Under the pieces are notes generated by a model that had not been told where the DNA came from, did not search any database, and saw nothing but the letters and a program-made list of their open reading frames with translations. A stretch of DNA of 64,000 nt, from NCBI RefSeq assembly GCF_028554725.1, contig NC_071669.1, forward strand, positions 26,635,001 to 26,699,000, given 5' to 3'. This DNA comes from Zeugodacus cucurbitae (Eukaryota > Arthropoda > Insecta > Diptera > Tephritidae). Made by a program: the position numbers and the translations under genes. This document shows, piece after piece, positions 21,241-34,003 of this stretch (the stretch's first letter is position 1; each line of letters opens with the position of its first letter).

Positions 21241-22123
21241 TTCATCAGCCAAATTACGAGAAGAACATGGATAACTATTCATGTAGGTAATTGAGAAACA
21301 GGTGATGTAACAAATAAATGGACCGCGAACAAGTGAACTGCTGTAAGCGCGCGAAAACTCTAAAAGGCACTGCCAAACTCTATCGGTGGGTGTAAAGCGT
21401 AATATCATATTTCTTGTTGGTATCCTTATCCGATATTGAGGGACTTGTTTAAAATTCTGCCTCGATTGTGAATGTTTACATTTTGTATCAAGCCCTGGTC
21501 GAAAATTTCGATTTATGGCAGGAAAGAAAGATCATTTTGATTATCTTTATTTTATAGTGACAAAAAAAAAAACAAAACAAAAAACATAAGGCAGTTATAC
21601 TCTGTCCAAATTATTACGGGATTCTAAAAACATACGATGAATAAAATGCTCTTGAGAATTAAATAAACGAAACAAATCGATTAAATTTCGACAGTCAATT
21701 CTTCTGATTCATATATAACGCGAAATTTTTATTACTCGTCTAGTTATTTTTGGGAACACAAATAAACTAGGTTTGGTATCTTTGTATTTTTAATGAAACT
21801 GTTATTTTTTATAATAAAAATTAGCATATATATTGTATTAAAACTGCATCTCTTTAGCATTATGAAAATATTATGCACTTTTATAATTAAATTTTGGTCA
21901 TAAACATAATTTTTATAGCCTATTTCTTACAAATACATTTACAATAATATGCTTTTCTTTTGCTTTAGTCACAATCTTTACAATCTTCATAATCATTGAT
22001 TATCTCATTTTTTATATTAAAACACATTTACATAAATATGCAGGTTATCTACACTTCCTTCAATCACTTTTCCGTATAGCACCTTAGTATCACGTTCTTT
22101 ATACATAATTATTCAATTCTTTT
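21241..22123 (-). other. BCOR-like gene 3' flank and 3' UTR
   Basis: AT-rich DNA lies downstream of the stop at 22124. TTTATT (AATAAA on minus) is at 21546-21551 and similar hexamers occur closer, so a 3' UTR of up to about 580 bp is plausible. No separate gene was seen. Confidence 0.35.
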
Positions 22124-25100
22124 TTAAAACTTCATCAATATTGTTTTTACACCTAATAAATTGCGAACGCTATCGTTGTATTTAATTAAAACAACCTTTG
22201 AAGCGCAAATGTTAATTTTTTCCCCAGCGCATAGAAGTTGCAAACACGTTGCTCTCTCCAAGAAATCTGACATCTTCAGTTCCCTCATCAGACTTTTGTG
22301 TGCGGAAGATGCTGATGAAGATGGTGGATATATCTAAACAAGAACATGAAGAAATATAAAATTTGTCTAAAATTCGAATGGTATTTAACCAATTAATAAA
22401 TTACCTTATTCAAAAGTGTATCTTTAGATTTGACCTTTAGCAAATTGCACAAATCACTCAATAAAACCCATTTGTCAGTTCCTTCGTCTTTGAGTAAATA
22501 TAAGGGTGGTAGCAAAATATCGGCTTCTTCAAATTCAAACATCTCTCCTTCGCTATCTGAATTTTCTACTAAAATTTCCGGTTTGTTGTCATTGTACAAT
22601 CGAACGGAGTTGAATCGATCAATATTGTCAAGCACGACTGCACAATTTTCCATTTTAGTCTTACAATTATTGCCCACCTCTACAAATGAATTTAATTGTT
22701 TTTTGTTCGTTATCGAATTTGATATTGAACTTTTTCTAAGAGCTCTGCTCATATCACATGTAAAATTCGGCGCTCCTCCGAATATATCATAACCATATAT
22801 TGACGAATCTGCAATAAACAATATATATAAATAAAATAAAGTATATTATAAAATAAAATATATTATAAAATAATAATAGAATATATATTTGATTTAGTCG
22901 TAACGTTGAATCCACCTACGAATTATCGTATCTATATGAAAATGGACAACATAATATAATTTTACAGAATTTAGTCTAAACTAGAAATGTTTAATGTTGA
23001 AAGAGAGATTCACTCACCTAAAATATCCCAAGGTCCCCTAAACTGCCAAGGTTTTTTATCTGTCCCAACATTTTGCACATCACTCAAGTGATTGTTCAGA
23101 AGATCCCTCATAGCAGTGCTTGAAGCAAGCATTAAGGGCGTTTGACCTGTTGTAATTATAATTATATAATTATCAAAAATATCAAAAACAAAATCTCAAC
23201 GAACCTGAATATGTGGCGAGTAAAGGATCAGCACCATAAGAAAGCAGCAAACGCACAATTTCTTCGTGATCGTTTTCACTTGCCTCATGTAACGGTCGTA
23301 TGCCTGAATGCGCCGCTTCTGAATGATTCGCACCGTACTGTAAGAGTATCCTAGCAATTTCAAGCCAACCTTTTGTACAAGCTTCATGTAGCGGTGTATA
23401 ACCAGCATTATCTTTCTGATCTGGATTCATACCCATACGATCCAAGCAGTAAACAACAACATCTATATAACCTAGACGTGCTGCTTTGTGCATTGCACTT
23501 TGCCCAACGCTTTTGTTTAGCACCCACTTATTTATTTCACGACACACATCACTCTCGGTCTTTACTTTCTTTTCATAAATTTCATCCTCCGTTTTCCTTT
23601 CTAGTTTTGCTAACATTTGCGAATTTTGAGAGGAATTCTGGTTCCCGGATAGAGCTGAATTTGGTTTCTTTTTTTTACGAATGTAATCAAACCCGGAGCT
23701 TCCTTTACGCCGTAGGTACTTCCCCGGTCGTCTTCTTCTAAAGCCTGTTGAGGTATTATCTATTTCATGGGTGGATCTGTTGGCAACTTTTGGGTTTAGT
23801 GACTTATTATCGTCGGTTTCAGGTACACCGACACTTGCTATGGTGTCTTCCTCATCTTTAATATGTTGGTTCGCGGTCGACGTTGATGCCGAAACTGAGC
23901 AAGACACAGAATCGTTTATTACAATGTTTAATTGTTTTAAGAATTGTTCGTATTTTTGTTCGAATGTCATTTTGTCATTACCATCAGACATTTGGGATAT
24001 AATTTCAGGTGGAGCAGATGCTGGTCGATCATCGCCTACGAAAATCTCTCGAATAATCTCTTTTCGTTGTTGCATTTTAGATTCTGTTCGTGTTTTAGTT
24101 TTCAACACAGTTGTTTCAAAAATACTAAAGTGTCGTTTCTTTCCATCACTAGATTCTTCATCATGCTCTTTTTTTACAGGTATAGAAAAGAGTTCTGTAA
24201 CTGAACTAGATTCTGCACTATGTGAAACATCACTATGAACTTGGCTCGAAACGCCATAAAGGTTGGCACATTTTTTACTCTTGGGCTTTGTACTGGCTGC
24301 AACGTTTGTATTTATAACACGCGAATGCAACACATCAATTATTGACCTCCTTTCATGACACAGTTGTTCTTCTTGTTGTGTTTTAGTAGTTAATAAGGAC
24401 TTCCCGCTGATATTCGGTGTTGATTTCTGAAGCAATCTCTCGATCGATTTTGCAAATTTAGCACTTCTATTAGTATTGGATAGTAAAGGATCTTGTTCAC
24501 GCTCCAAATCCGGTAAAGATGCAGCCATTTTTAGATTGTGTGGGTGATCTATAGTAATTAAGCTGGGAGGAATTTTAAGCGAACGTTTATAACGGTAAGC
24601 TTCTAAAAGCAATTGACTTTCTTTATCTTTCGGCTTGCCATTTTGAATATCACTTTTATGAATAGCAATCGCTGCCTTATTCAATTTCTTACAATTGGAA
24701 CCAGGTACTTTTTCAGTTTTGCCACCTTTCACTGACTTCTCATTTCTAGAACGCAAACGCATTGAGAGCTCGTGATCACACTGCTTGTTCGAAAGCTCTT
24801 TACCAACAGTCGACGTAGAGCTCTGATTGTTAGCAAATTTCCGCACATATTTTCGTTTGATTGAATTAATTTTGGTAGTGGAATTTCGAATAATCTTATC
24901 ATTGCGCAATACTTTGCTATTTGCCAATTGTAGTTCCATTTCACGTTTCTGTTTGGAGCGTGTCATTGTATTTAATCCTACCTTTAAATGCACTTTTGGT
25001 TTCTTTTCACCTTTTTCACCTTTTTTTCCTTCGATTTCTTCTTTATATCTAGAATTATTTTGCACCGATTTTATCGCCATATCCTTTTCTATTTGGTCTG

Positions 25101-28100
25101 CAATGTTCGTATTCTGCGTTTCCTTTTCCCGAATACACTTTGTGACTAATTTTTGCGCATCGTCGGGAGATTTTGATTCATCTGATACAGAGTGAATATT
25201 ATTAATGACATTACTTGGGCACTTGCCTTTTAAATCCGTTTTTGTCGTTGTCTCCTGCAAATTATGCAATTTTTGTTTTGCTGATAATTTCATATTTATA
25301 TCAGTTTCATCGTTTTCTAAAGCAGTTGCTTCTTTGTTAAGGGTTTTGCCGTCATTATTATCATTACTCTCGGAAGAATCACAACCGCAGTCAGAAAATT
25401 GATTTGTTTCTGTGTGCGTATTTTGTCGTGCTTTAACTTTCTTTAGTGGTTTCTTCGAACGATCCGATTTTCTTTTAATAATTTCATCGTCACTTTCCGA
25501 ACTACTCTCCACTTGTAAACGAGCAGCAATACGTTTTTCTTGCTGCAATCTCATTTTCTCTCTATCTTGTTTACTTATCTTTTTCTGAATAACAACATTA
25601 TTTGACTGCGATGAATGACCTTCCGGGGATTTGCCTGTAATACGTTCTCCCGTCATGGTACTTTCGACTCTTACATCCATTATATCACATGATTTACTGC
25701 TTTCTGCTGATTCAATGCTAACGTTTGATGTATTCTTTCCCATAGTTTTATCCATTGTTTCTAATCCTTTGATATCATTTGAAGATATCTGACTCTCTAA
25801 CCTCATATCCATGTTCACACTACCAAATCGACATTGGGTATGAATCTTTTGTGAACTTGTAAGCAACTGTTCCATGAAATCGGTACACTTACTATTCCAA
25901 TTGTTATCTAAGAGACCATTCGAATCGAATTCTTCGTTTAGACCAGGAATGGACGGTAACTCTGCGTTAAAAGTTGAACCAATACTTGGTTCTTCTTTTA
26001 TTTTAATGGGCTCTTTAATTGTACTGGGTACATCTATTGGTGTACTGAAAGTAAAACCCTTTAGTTCCGCTTTAGTTCTAATGCGGGCTGCAATTATTAA
26101 ATTTGCTTCCGTTTTGATAGGTACAATTGGAACAGGTTGTGGAATTGTTGGCGGTGGCGTATCCATAGTTGGCGTTAATGGCTCTATTTTACAGATAGGT
26201 ACATTGTTGTTAATAATTATGGAGCTTTCCCTTTGACAGCATGGAACAATTTCGGCTTGTATTGACTTTTCCATGATTTTCGCATCTCGTTCTCTTTCCT
26301 CATTTACTACTCGATCATTTATTGCTATAACCGTCGTGGAAGTGGAAATTACAGGTGTTGGTTCAGCATTTGGTTGAACGATATGCTCTTGATATCTTTG
26401 TTGCTTAACTACGGGTTCATTACGTTGTGAATTTGAGTATTCTTGAAGATGGCGCTTACGACCAAGATAATTAGGATTCCGCTGTTCCCTTGATATTGCA
26501 GTACTAATTGCATTGGACGTAGGGTTTACATCTACTGGAGAAATGTGATCAGCAGTTTTAATAACACCACCAGAATAAGCTGGTGCAGAAGTGAGTTCAG
26601 AACTAGTTGTCTGAATTGATTTTGATATTGTTCCCAGAATAATGGCTGGTTCATAGTTTTCGGCTGTTACAGGCACATTATTTCCAATCACTGAAATCGG
26701 TTCAGATTTAATCGTTTTTACTGTTGCAAAAGGATTTGTTTCCACAACGCTGGGACGCATCTGACACATCTGCAAGCTTTCTTCTGTGTTTTTAAATACT
26801 ACAGAATTTGTTTTAACGTTACTGACTGAAGTTGCGCTGATGCGTGGTGTGATTGTGCAGACTTTAGAAGAATTTTCAGGGGGGAACTGCTTCAAATTCT
26901 GTGATATTTGTGGTTGTGCTGAAATGACCTTGGTACCAACAGGCACTATTACTGGTCTTGTAATATCCGATGAATTGTACAACTGTTGATTTTGTTGACT
27001 CATTATTATTTTAGATACTCCTGATCTTTCCTGCGAGTGTAATGCAAAATTTGGTGTAAAATCTACTCTTGGCAGGGTGTGCTTATAATCAGCTTGTGGA
27101 TTTTTTAAAATTGCTTGATTATATCGATACTCGGTAGAGTCAGCTTTCGTTTTCACTGTACGCATCGATAAATCCAAAGGCGATGGCGTTAATGGTTCTT
27201 CTACCTTAATTGTCTGATGCAATTCTGATAAGGTTGAATCAATACAAACTTTTGTTACATTGCGTGAAGGCATGGGCGCATTTTCCATTAAAAACCCATT
27301 TTCTGTTGCACCCGCCACAGAGGTAGTATTGGAGAGAGATAAACTACCATTGCTCAGACCTGGACCGCTTTGACCTAATTTATCCACAGGTGGAATTCCT
27401 GTTGGGCCAGATGCAGAGTTTAATGCTTTTTTAATGATTAGTAAATCCTGTTCCTTTTCCGATGTAGCACTTCTCATTGCAACTACTTGGTTTATAAGCT
27501 CCCGGTAATTAGTTTTGGGAACTTGAGATTTTTTTAGAGCATTTTGTTTTTGTCCTTGGTTCGACAGATTTGGAATTTGCTTAGTTTGCATTTGTGGATC
27601 CATTGGTTGCGACTGTGGTAAAGATTGTATAGCCAACGAATGAGACGTTACTGGCTTGGAATTTTGTGGATGTCTTTCATAACCACAATAATGAGGATTT
27701 GAATGGACAGCGGCGCTTTCCTGATGCGTGCGTACGGAAGAACGATGAATTTCAACTGGATTATGATGTTGTTGACGAACTATTTGTGTATAATTCGGCG
27801 GTGATTGCGATTGGCTCTGTGGGGTTAGACTTGTGTGATGCATTTGTATGTGAGAAGGCGGCGTTGTGTGCGAAGGAGAGGGCGAGGCTGCCACAGCCAC
27901 AGATGGCGACATATAATTTGTATTATGCGCATTGCTATCATATTTTATATTCTGTGATTCATAAAAATATGGTTGAGCTTTATAGGCAGACGTTCGGTGT
28001 ACTGGCGTAGGTGGAGGAGTATTTTGATTTTCTGTACATAAATTGTTTTTTGTAACTGTCTCTTTCGCTATCTTACCATATTTAAAATAACCATGTTGTA

Positions 28101-29607
28101 CATTATTTTCACTAAAACTATTAGTTATACTGCCATAGGGAGATGGTACGTCCTTACAACAGGTATCCAAAGGCGAGGTCGATTTATATGGGTTAGCAAA
28201 TAGGCCACTATTCTGATGTAGCATAGAGTCACTATACATTTCTTCTTTATTTTTAAACAGTATATCGTGAGTCGGTGTTTTCGCTGGGTGATGAGGGAGT
28301 GCTAACGTTTGCGCTTGGGAGTGTGATGGTAAGGCTTTCTGGTTTTTTGAATACTGGCTTGTGATTTGCGCCTGTTTTGGTGTAATCGGTGGTTTTTCTG
28401 AGATGGTTGATACTTGGGTCTTGGCACCTTGCATATAATAGTTTTGACTTCGCGACAAATGTGGGCTGACATTGTTCATCAATGGCTCTTGGTGCTGAAG
28501 ATTTAATTGTTGTTGTTGTACTGTGTGCACTGTCTCGTGAATGTTGTGATGATAGTTATTACCACTACTTTGATGCGAATAATTATTCATAGAAGGTATT
28601 TGTATTTCGTTCACTTTCACTGCGTCTGTACCATAGGCATGAATTTTGAGTTCCGACTCGTGTACAATTTTCCTTTGCGCATGAATATTATTAAATTTAT
28701 CCGAGCTGAATTGTGGTGTTGACATATATAAGCTCTGATGACCTGTATGCGCATTGCTGTGATCGCTGTGTGCAAAAATTTGTGGACATTTTCGAGCATA
28801 GTTCGGACTACCTTGTTGTTCTTTCAAAGCTAATGAGTTACTTGGATTAATAATAGTACTAGGATCCATTTTGTTACTATGCATTATTTCCACTGTTGTT
28901 GCAACAGACTTTTGGTGTGGTATTGCCTCACTGTATAATGTTGTCTTTGTCGACCGGTGATCGGGAACAGTTGCATGATAACTAACTACATCATTATAAA
29001 TACTCGCTTTAGGATAATTACTCATTGCACTTAGATGTTGATGATGTTTTTGTTGTAGCTGTTGCGGTGATAAATTTGTTATATTGGCTGTATTCGATTG
29101 CGTTTGCATTTGTGTAAGGTTTGGCGTCTGCGACTGGTGGTGAGATTGTTGATGCTGAAGTTGTTGCTTGAAATTATAATTCGACTCCAAGGCACAACTT
29201 TTATTAGACACTGAATTTCTTTCTTGCTGTAATCCTACAATACCTCTATTGGTAGGCATCACTTCTGTACCGTAAGTTATGTTGGTATTTGGATGGAAAA
29301 ATTGCCTGCCATCATGAGCATATATTGAGTTTTGATTGATTTTTTCTCTTGGTGGACCCGAATTTTGAAAATCTACTCTTGAAGAACGTTCTGAATTCCA
29401 GGTGCCATCTGCTGCCGAAGGACATGCATTGCACGTAATATTATTTGACATGTTCGGGCACATGCAAGACTTATTATTAACAATAACTCTCTCATGCGAA
29501 TAATATTGAGTATTTGTTCGACTCTCATCGATTCCCCTAGTAAAATACATTGCACTTTGCCTTTCACCATTGCCACTAATGACCTCGTGATGTCTGTTTG
29601 GATCCAT
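22124..29607 (-). CDS. BCOR-like Polycomb corepressor (ankyrin repeats, PUFD), complete
   Basis: Four coding exons on the minus strand (29607-23205, 23146-23018, 22808-22405, 22333-22124) join in phase to 2381 aa. Residues 1-750 are rich in Q, H, S and N and probably disordered. PLDLS at 810-814 fits a CtBP-binding motif. The middle third is lysine-rich. Ankyrin repeats begin near 2037 (SAMHKAARLGY, GYTPLHEACTKGW, GIRPLHEASENDH, GQTPLMLASS). A linker with PWQFRGPWDIL follows. The PUFD domain occupies about 2262-2381 (FEFEEADILLPPLYLL, DKWVLLSDLCNLLKV). In vertebrates BCOR PUFD binds the PCGF1 RAWUL domain in PRC1.1, so a nuclear H2A ubiquitylation role is inferred. The fly orthologue I recall is CG14073. 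The last three exons supply the PUFD and were found by splice sites. The ATG at 29607 is the first in frame; a 5' UTR acceptor lies at 29625-29626. Confidence 0.92.
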
Positions 29608-29624
29608 AATATTCTTTAAAGAAT

Positions 29625-32600
29625 CTTAAATAATAAAAAAATATAGTTAATAATATTCATTTCCTTATAAGATTAGGTTTCTTATTTCAAAAACTAATAC
29701 TTCAGGTCTAAAATATTGTACATACTACTACTATACATTTAATCCTTTACTTTCACAGGTAAAAAAAATATTTTATAAATCGGTGTAATATTAAATATTA
29801 AATAAATGCTATGAGAGAAAAAAGTATAAAATATTGCTTTTAACACATTTAAGTTCATTGTTTTAAATAATATTATATTATTAGAAGAATAATATTCGTA
29901 ATTATGTTGTTAGTTTTACGCTTAATAACGTTTTTGACATTTATCGTTTTTTGTATAATTTTTCTTTCTTCCGACACTTTCTTCCGTTTGTCCATCGAAA
30001 AAAAGTCTCCGAGGTATTATAACTATTTACATCTGTATGTGTATTGAAAACCAGTATCTTATTTCGCTGTGGCTCGTTGCTGCATAAGCTCGAATTTCAC
30101 TTGCTTTCTTCGTTTGTATTTAGGTATTTTTATCACATTTTTTACACTTCACTTCTTATGATTCTAACTCTATACAAATTATGAACGAAAACTTAACCAC
30201 CTATATAAATGTAGAATTTTAATCAAAAACACATTTATTACTTCCCATCTAATGACAAACCTGTATTCTATTTTTCGTTACTATTATTATTCGTTAATTT
30301 TTAATTATTTATGGTAACAAGACTAAAAATATAACCCAAAGCGAGGAACCCATTATGTTTTATATTATTTTTATTGTGTGACGGCAGGCATTTTACTGAC
30401 GTTTAGAACTTCTTCAGCATATTTGATTTGGAATAATAATGAAGTCCTACCTAATAATTAACATCGCGTTAATTTTATGTTTAATAACTCTTTTTGTTAT
30501 CAAATACAATTTTGTTTTCTATTTATAAAATATTTAATTATTTAGTAAACTTGTTTTATATTTAAAAAATGTCTCGTTCATTCAATATCATAATTCAAAA
30601 TTTAATTTTTTTATTCCAAATATATTACTTTCAGTTGACATTTATTTAATATTATTACAATTACTATTACCGGTACTTACGGATTAATGCCACCGCAGCT
30701 AGTGTGATAATAAAAGGGGTTCGGTCGCGCTAAAAATTTTTCTGCGTTGGCTAGTATTTGCCTATGAGGACTAAAGACACCCCGATGTTGGGTTGACCAG
30801 CGCTAATGTTCGCACTTACTCATCATTAAATTTTGGCTGCGGTGGCGTTAATTTAAACTAACCTTTTATCAAGCGACTTTAGAAAACTTATAATATATTT
30901 ATATATGTATAACCAATTTGGAACAAATAATTTGGCAAATGAATTTTACTCTGACATTTTTAGTGGATTTATATAGTTGAATCTGATCCGAAAATATGAA
31001 TCGACGACCTCTGGATCACAAAAAATTACAATATACATTTTTAAGTGAAAAATTTCGAGCAATTAGTATGAATTGTATGAATATAGTGTCATTGTTTTTA
31101 TTAAACATGTGTCCATAAAAACTTTTTAAAAATAATTGAAGATCTAAACAAGTGTGCATTCCAATTAGAGTTGCTAAAATTTAGCATCACCTTGATGCTT
31201 AATTGTGAAGGTGGTACGCATACATACATACATGTTATCGAAAAATATAAACGTTAGCAGTGTACTGAAACAAAGGATTATTCCCAATAAAATATTTATA
31301 GCGTTTAACATTACACTTTTCCAATAATATAGTTTGTCGATTTTATTGTTGTGTACTTTTACTTTTGCTCCAATCAGCTACCAGCCGTTCCTGACACAAG
31401 TTTTGGTTTTCATTGCAACTTTGCTGTCAGCAAGGAATATAAAAAGTAATTACCGATATTTCAATGATGTTGACAAAAATTATTTTAAGAAAAACCTAAG
31501 AACGTTTTTCTTTATTGGTTTTTATTTAGTCATTTTGTTTTTAAACCAATGCCTAATCATTTTTGTTTTCTTCTTGCTTTCTTTTAATTAGAATTCACTT
31601 TACACATTATGGTTGAGCACTTCCACTTTCCTAATTCCTCCATGCTTTGCACTATTTTTCGTTCACTTCACGACACAATTACAATACAAACTCGACGACT
31701 CGTTTTACTTTGCATTTACTTTTGATTTGTCTTTGCGTTGGTTTTTTTCTTTGCTTAGTTGTGCATCAACTTGCTACTGAGGAAAATTCAATGACCAAAA
31801 GCAAAAAATTTCTACTTCTACTTGTCTTCTTTGATCGGGTGCTTGCCTGCTTGTCTTGTTGTTTGGCCTACTTTGGCGACGAATTTCACGTTTTATTCGC
31901 ATTCGATTATACTTATTTCATATTCTAAAACATATAACTAAATATCACAAGCAATATGTACCACTACAATTATTAAAACAATATTATAAATCCGTATATA
32001 TATTAAAGATATCTTTACTTTTTCTTTAAAATCACTGCTTCATTTTCACAAAACGAGACAACGACGACGAGATATAAAAATGAAAATGACGACAGTGTTA
32101 CCAATGTATACTTTCGTACTCCACACCATACAACCCTGGTCGAACTTGGCATTGAAAACCATGCATAATTAAAATGGCCTTCAACTCAAAAACAATCGTA
32201 AATATTAAAATAACATTTCAAAATAAGTGAATTTCTTAAAACTTTTTTGACAGTTTTCTCAAAAGAAACAATGTAATAATTAGTACAATTTATAGAACTT
32301 ACAATCAATGGGGTACAAAATAAATGCAACCATGACATGTATGGTGAATATGAAATTGGTCAGTGTTGATGAATTTGCAACTCAGGAAATTACATATATT
32401 TTAAAACTATTAAGTAAAATGGATCTTGCAAATATAAATTAGCAATAAATTTGCACAGTGCTGTGGTTGAATATCTCACTCAAAATTTTCAATATATTTA
32501 ACAAATTAGTTTGATATTCCAATGACACTTTCATCCTTAAAATGAATTTAAAAACATATTCGCATATTACATGTTCGTTCCGAACACAGTTCGTTCTATA

Positions 32601-32898
32601 AATAGACATCCGGTCCCAATAGTTTGTTTGTTTGAATTTATATTCAATAACTTATGGGTTGTTTCTCCTAATTGATGTGGTATTGTTTCGTTATTATACC
32701 AAACCATTACTTTGAAATACTTTGTATTTATATGTAACTAAACTTTAAAGCCGAACTTGGGAACAAACATGACATAAACACAATATATGTTTATGTTAGT
32801 AATGTCTATCTATGAAAATATAATAGAAGAAAATTTAAATGGAGAGCGGAACGATTTTTGTTTTACATTTTCTGGTAAGTTAAAAAATTTACCTTTAA
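29625..32898. other. Upstream region of the BCOR-like gene, non-coding
   Basis: No coding exon was found. On the minus strand a donor-like GATGA/GTAAGTG sits at 30819-30824 and could end a non-coding first exon, but it lies inside the small inverted-repeat element at 30683-30852. Frames at 31334-31928 are low-complexity and lack family similarity. 32040-32110 is richer in GACGACGA and may be near a transcription start; this is a guess. Confidence 0.35.
30683..30852. mobile_element. Small inverted-repeat element (about 170 bp) flanked by TTAA
   Basis: The ends ATTAATGCCACCGCAGC (30683-30699) and its reverse complement with one mismatch (30836-30852) enclose a G+C-richer interior. TTAA stands at both outer ends and could be a target duplication, as in piggyBac-type MITEs. 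There are no open frames. Confidence 0.5.
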
Positions 32899-33502
32899 GG
32901 CGCCTGCTACACGTTCAGTATTTATCGTGATATTTGGATCGCAATCTATTTTGAATATTGATGGATTACTTCGCGACTGCTAGACGTTCAATATATATTA
33001 CGTCAATATTTATAAGATATTGTTAGTGTTTTCATACAAAAAAAATAATTAAAAAATTTTTTTGTTTATTTTTTCTTAAATTTTTTCATAAAATTTCGGA
33101 AGAAAACCTAAGAAAATCATGTTTGGCTATTGTTTTTGCTCCCACAGCAATTCATTATTACTGTATCCAATATTTGGACGTTATCAAAAAACCTTTGGCA
33201 GATGAGTTGCATAGCTCTGGCAAAGATTCTATTGTAAACAGTATAATTTATGTTCATTTATTAGAATAAAGTTTATTTTAAAATTTTGGCACTGTTGTAT
33301 TTCACCAATTCGGACTTGTAAATCACAAAATATGCTACACATTCAATATTTATCTCGCGATCCACGATCCGCGGTCTGGATTTCAAAATATTTACATATT
33401 TTGTTATATGGATCGTGATCCATCAATATTGCATGCTAAACGTTCAATAAATATCGCGATACAGGAAATATCACGATAAATACTGAACGTGTAGCAGGCG
33501 CC
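32899..33502. mobile_element. PIF/Harbinger-like MITE, 604 bp, TAA target duplication
   Basis: The terminal inverted repeats are over 40 bp and begin GGCGCCTGCTACACGTTCAG on both strands. The flanks TAA (32896-32898) and TAA (33503-33505) form a 3-bp target duplication, as expected for PIF/Harbinger elements. Inside, variants of GCTAnACGTTCAATAT recur at least twice more on each side (for example GCTAGACGTTCAATAT near 32981), a likely array of transposase subterminal sites. There is no coding capacity. Confidence 0.8.
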
Positions 33503-33505
33503 TAA

Positions 33506-33600
33506 GATTGTTTATTCCTTTTTCAAACATATAAACCAATTTAATTTTGTCTTCAAATATTAAAACTTGTGATCAGTCGAAATGAATTATTTTATGATAT
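33506..33600. other. Spacer between MITE and LTR element
   Basis: Unique AT-rich sequence ends in the 4-bp ATAT that is duplicated at the far end of the LTR element. Confidence 0.4.
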
Positions 33601-34003
33601 TGTAACGGATTTCCAAAATCTGCCGTTTACTCTGAAACTCTACCCTGAGTTCGATCGCTGGATTGTCAAATAAAAGTCACACTTTAATGGCTATACATTA
33701 ATCTTTATTGCTAATTCCTTATAACTTAACACTTTAGTACTCAATACTCTACTTTACAACTCTAACTTATAACTTGTTTACACTTTGCTCGACAACTCTC
33801 TCCTTAGAATTGTCCTCACTCGACAACTCTCTTATTAGAACTGTGTCTTGCTGCCAGTCCGACAGCCCTTTTATAGTCGATTGCTAGCATGTTATCGTCA
33901 CTCGAACATTCTGGCAACTCCGAATATCGATGTCTAGATAGAACTGGCAAGTTATAGATTTCGATTGTCAATTCTAGTTTGTTCTGGTGCCATTTTCGTT
34001 ACA
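33601..34003 (-). repeat. 3' LTR (403 bp)
   Basis: It is closely similar to the LTRs at 19242-19643 and 35509-35853. It contains the TATA-like sequence CTATAAAAGGG on the minus strand (from about 33875) and AATAAAG-type signals. Confidence 0.85.

Noticed and set aside
23373..26236. Several plus-strand frames of 65-155 codons opposite the BCOR-like exon
   Set aside because: Antisense shadows of a long coding exon; no motifs.
31334..31928. Two frames rich in F and L upstream of catalase
   Set aside because: T-rich low-complexity translation with no homology or splice support.
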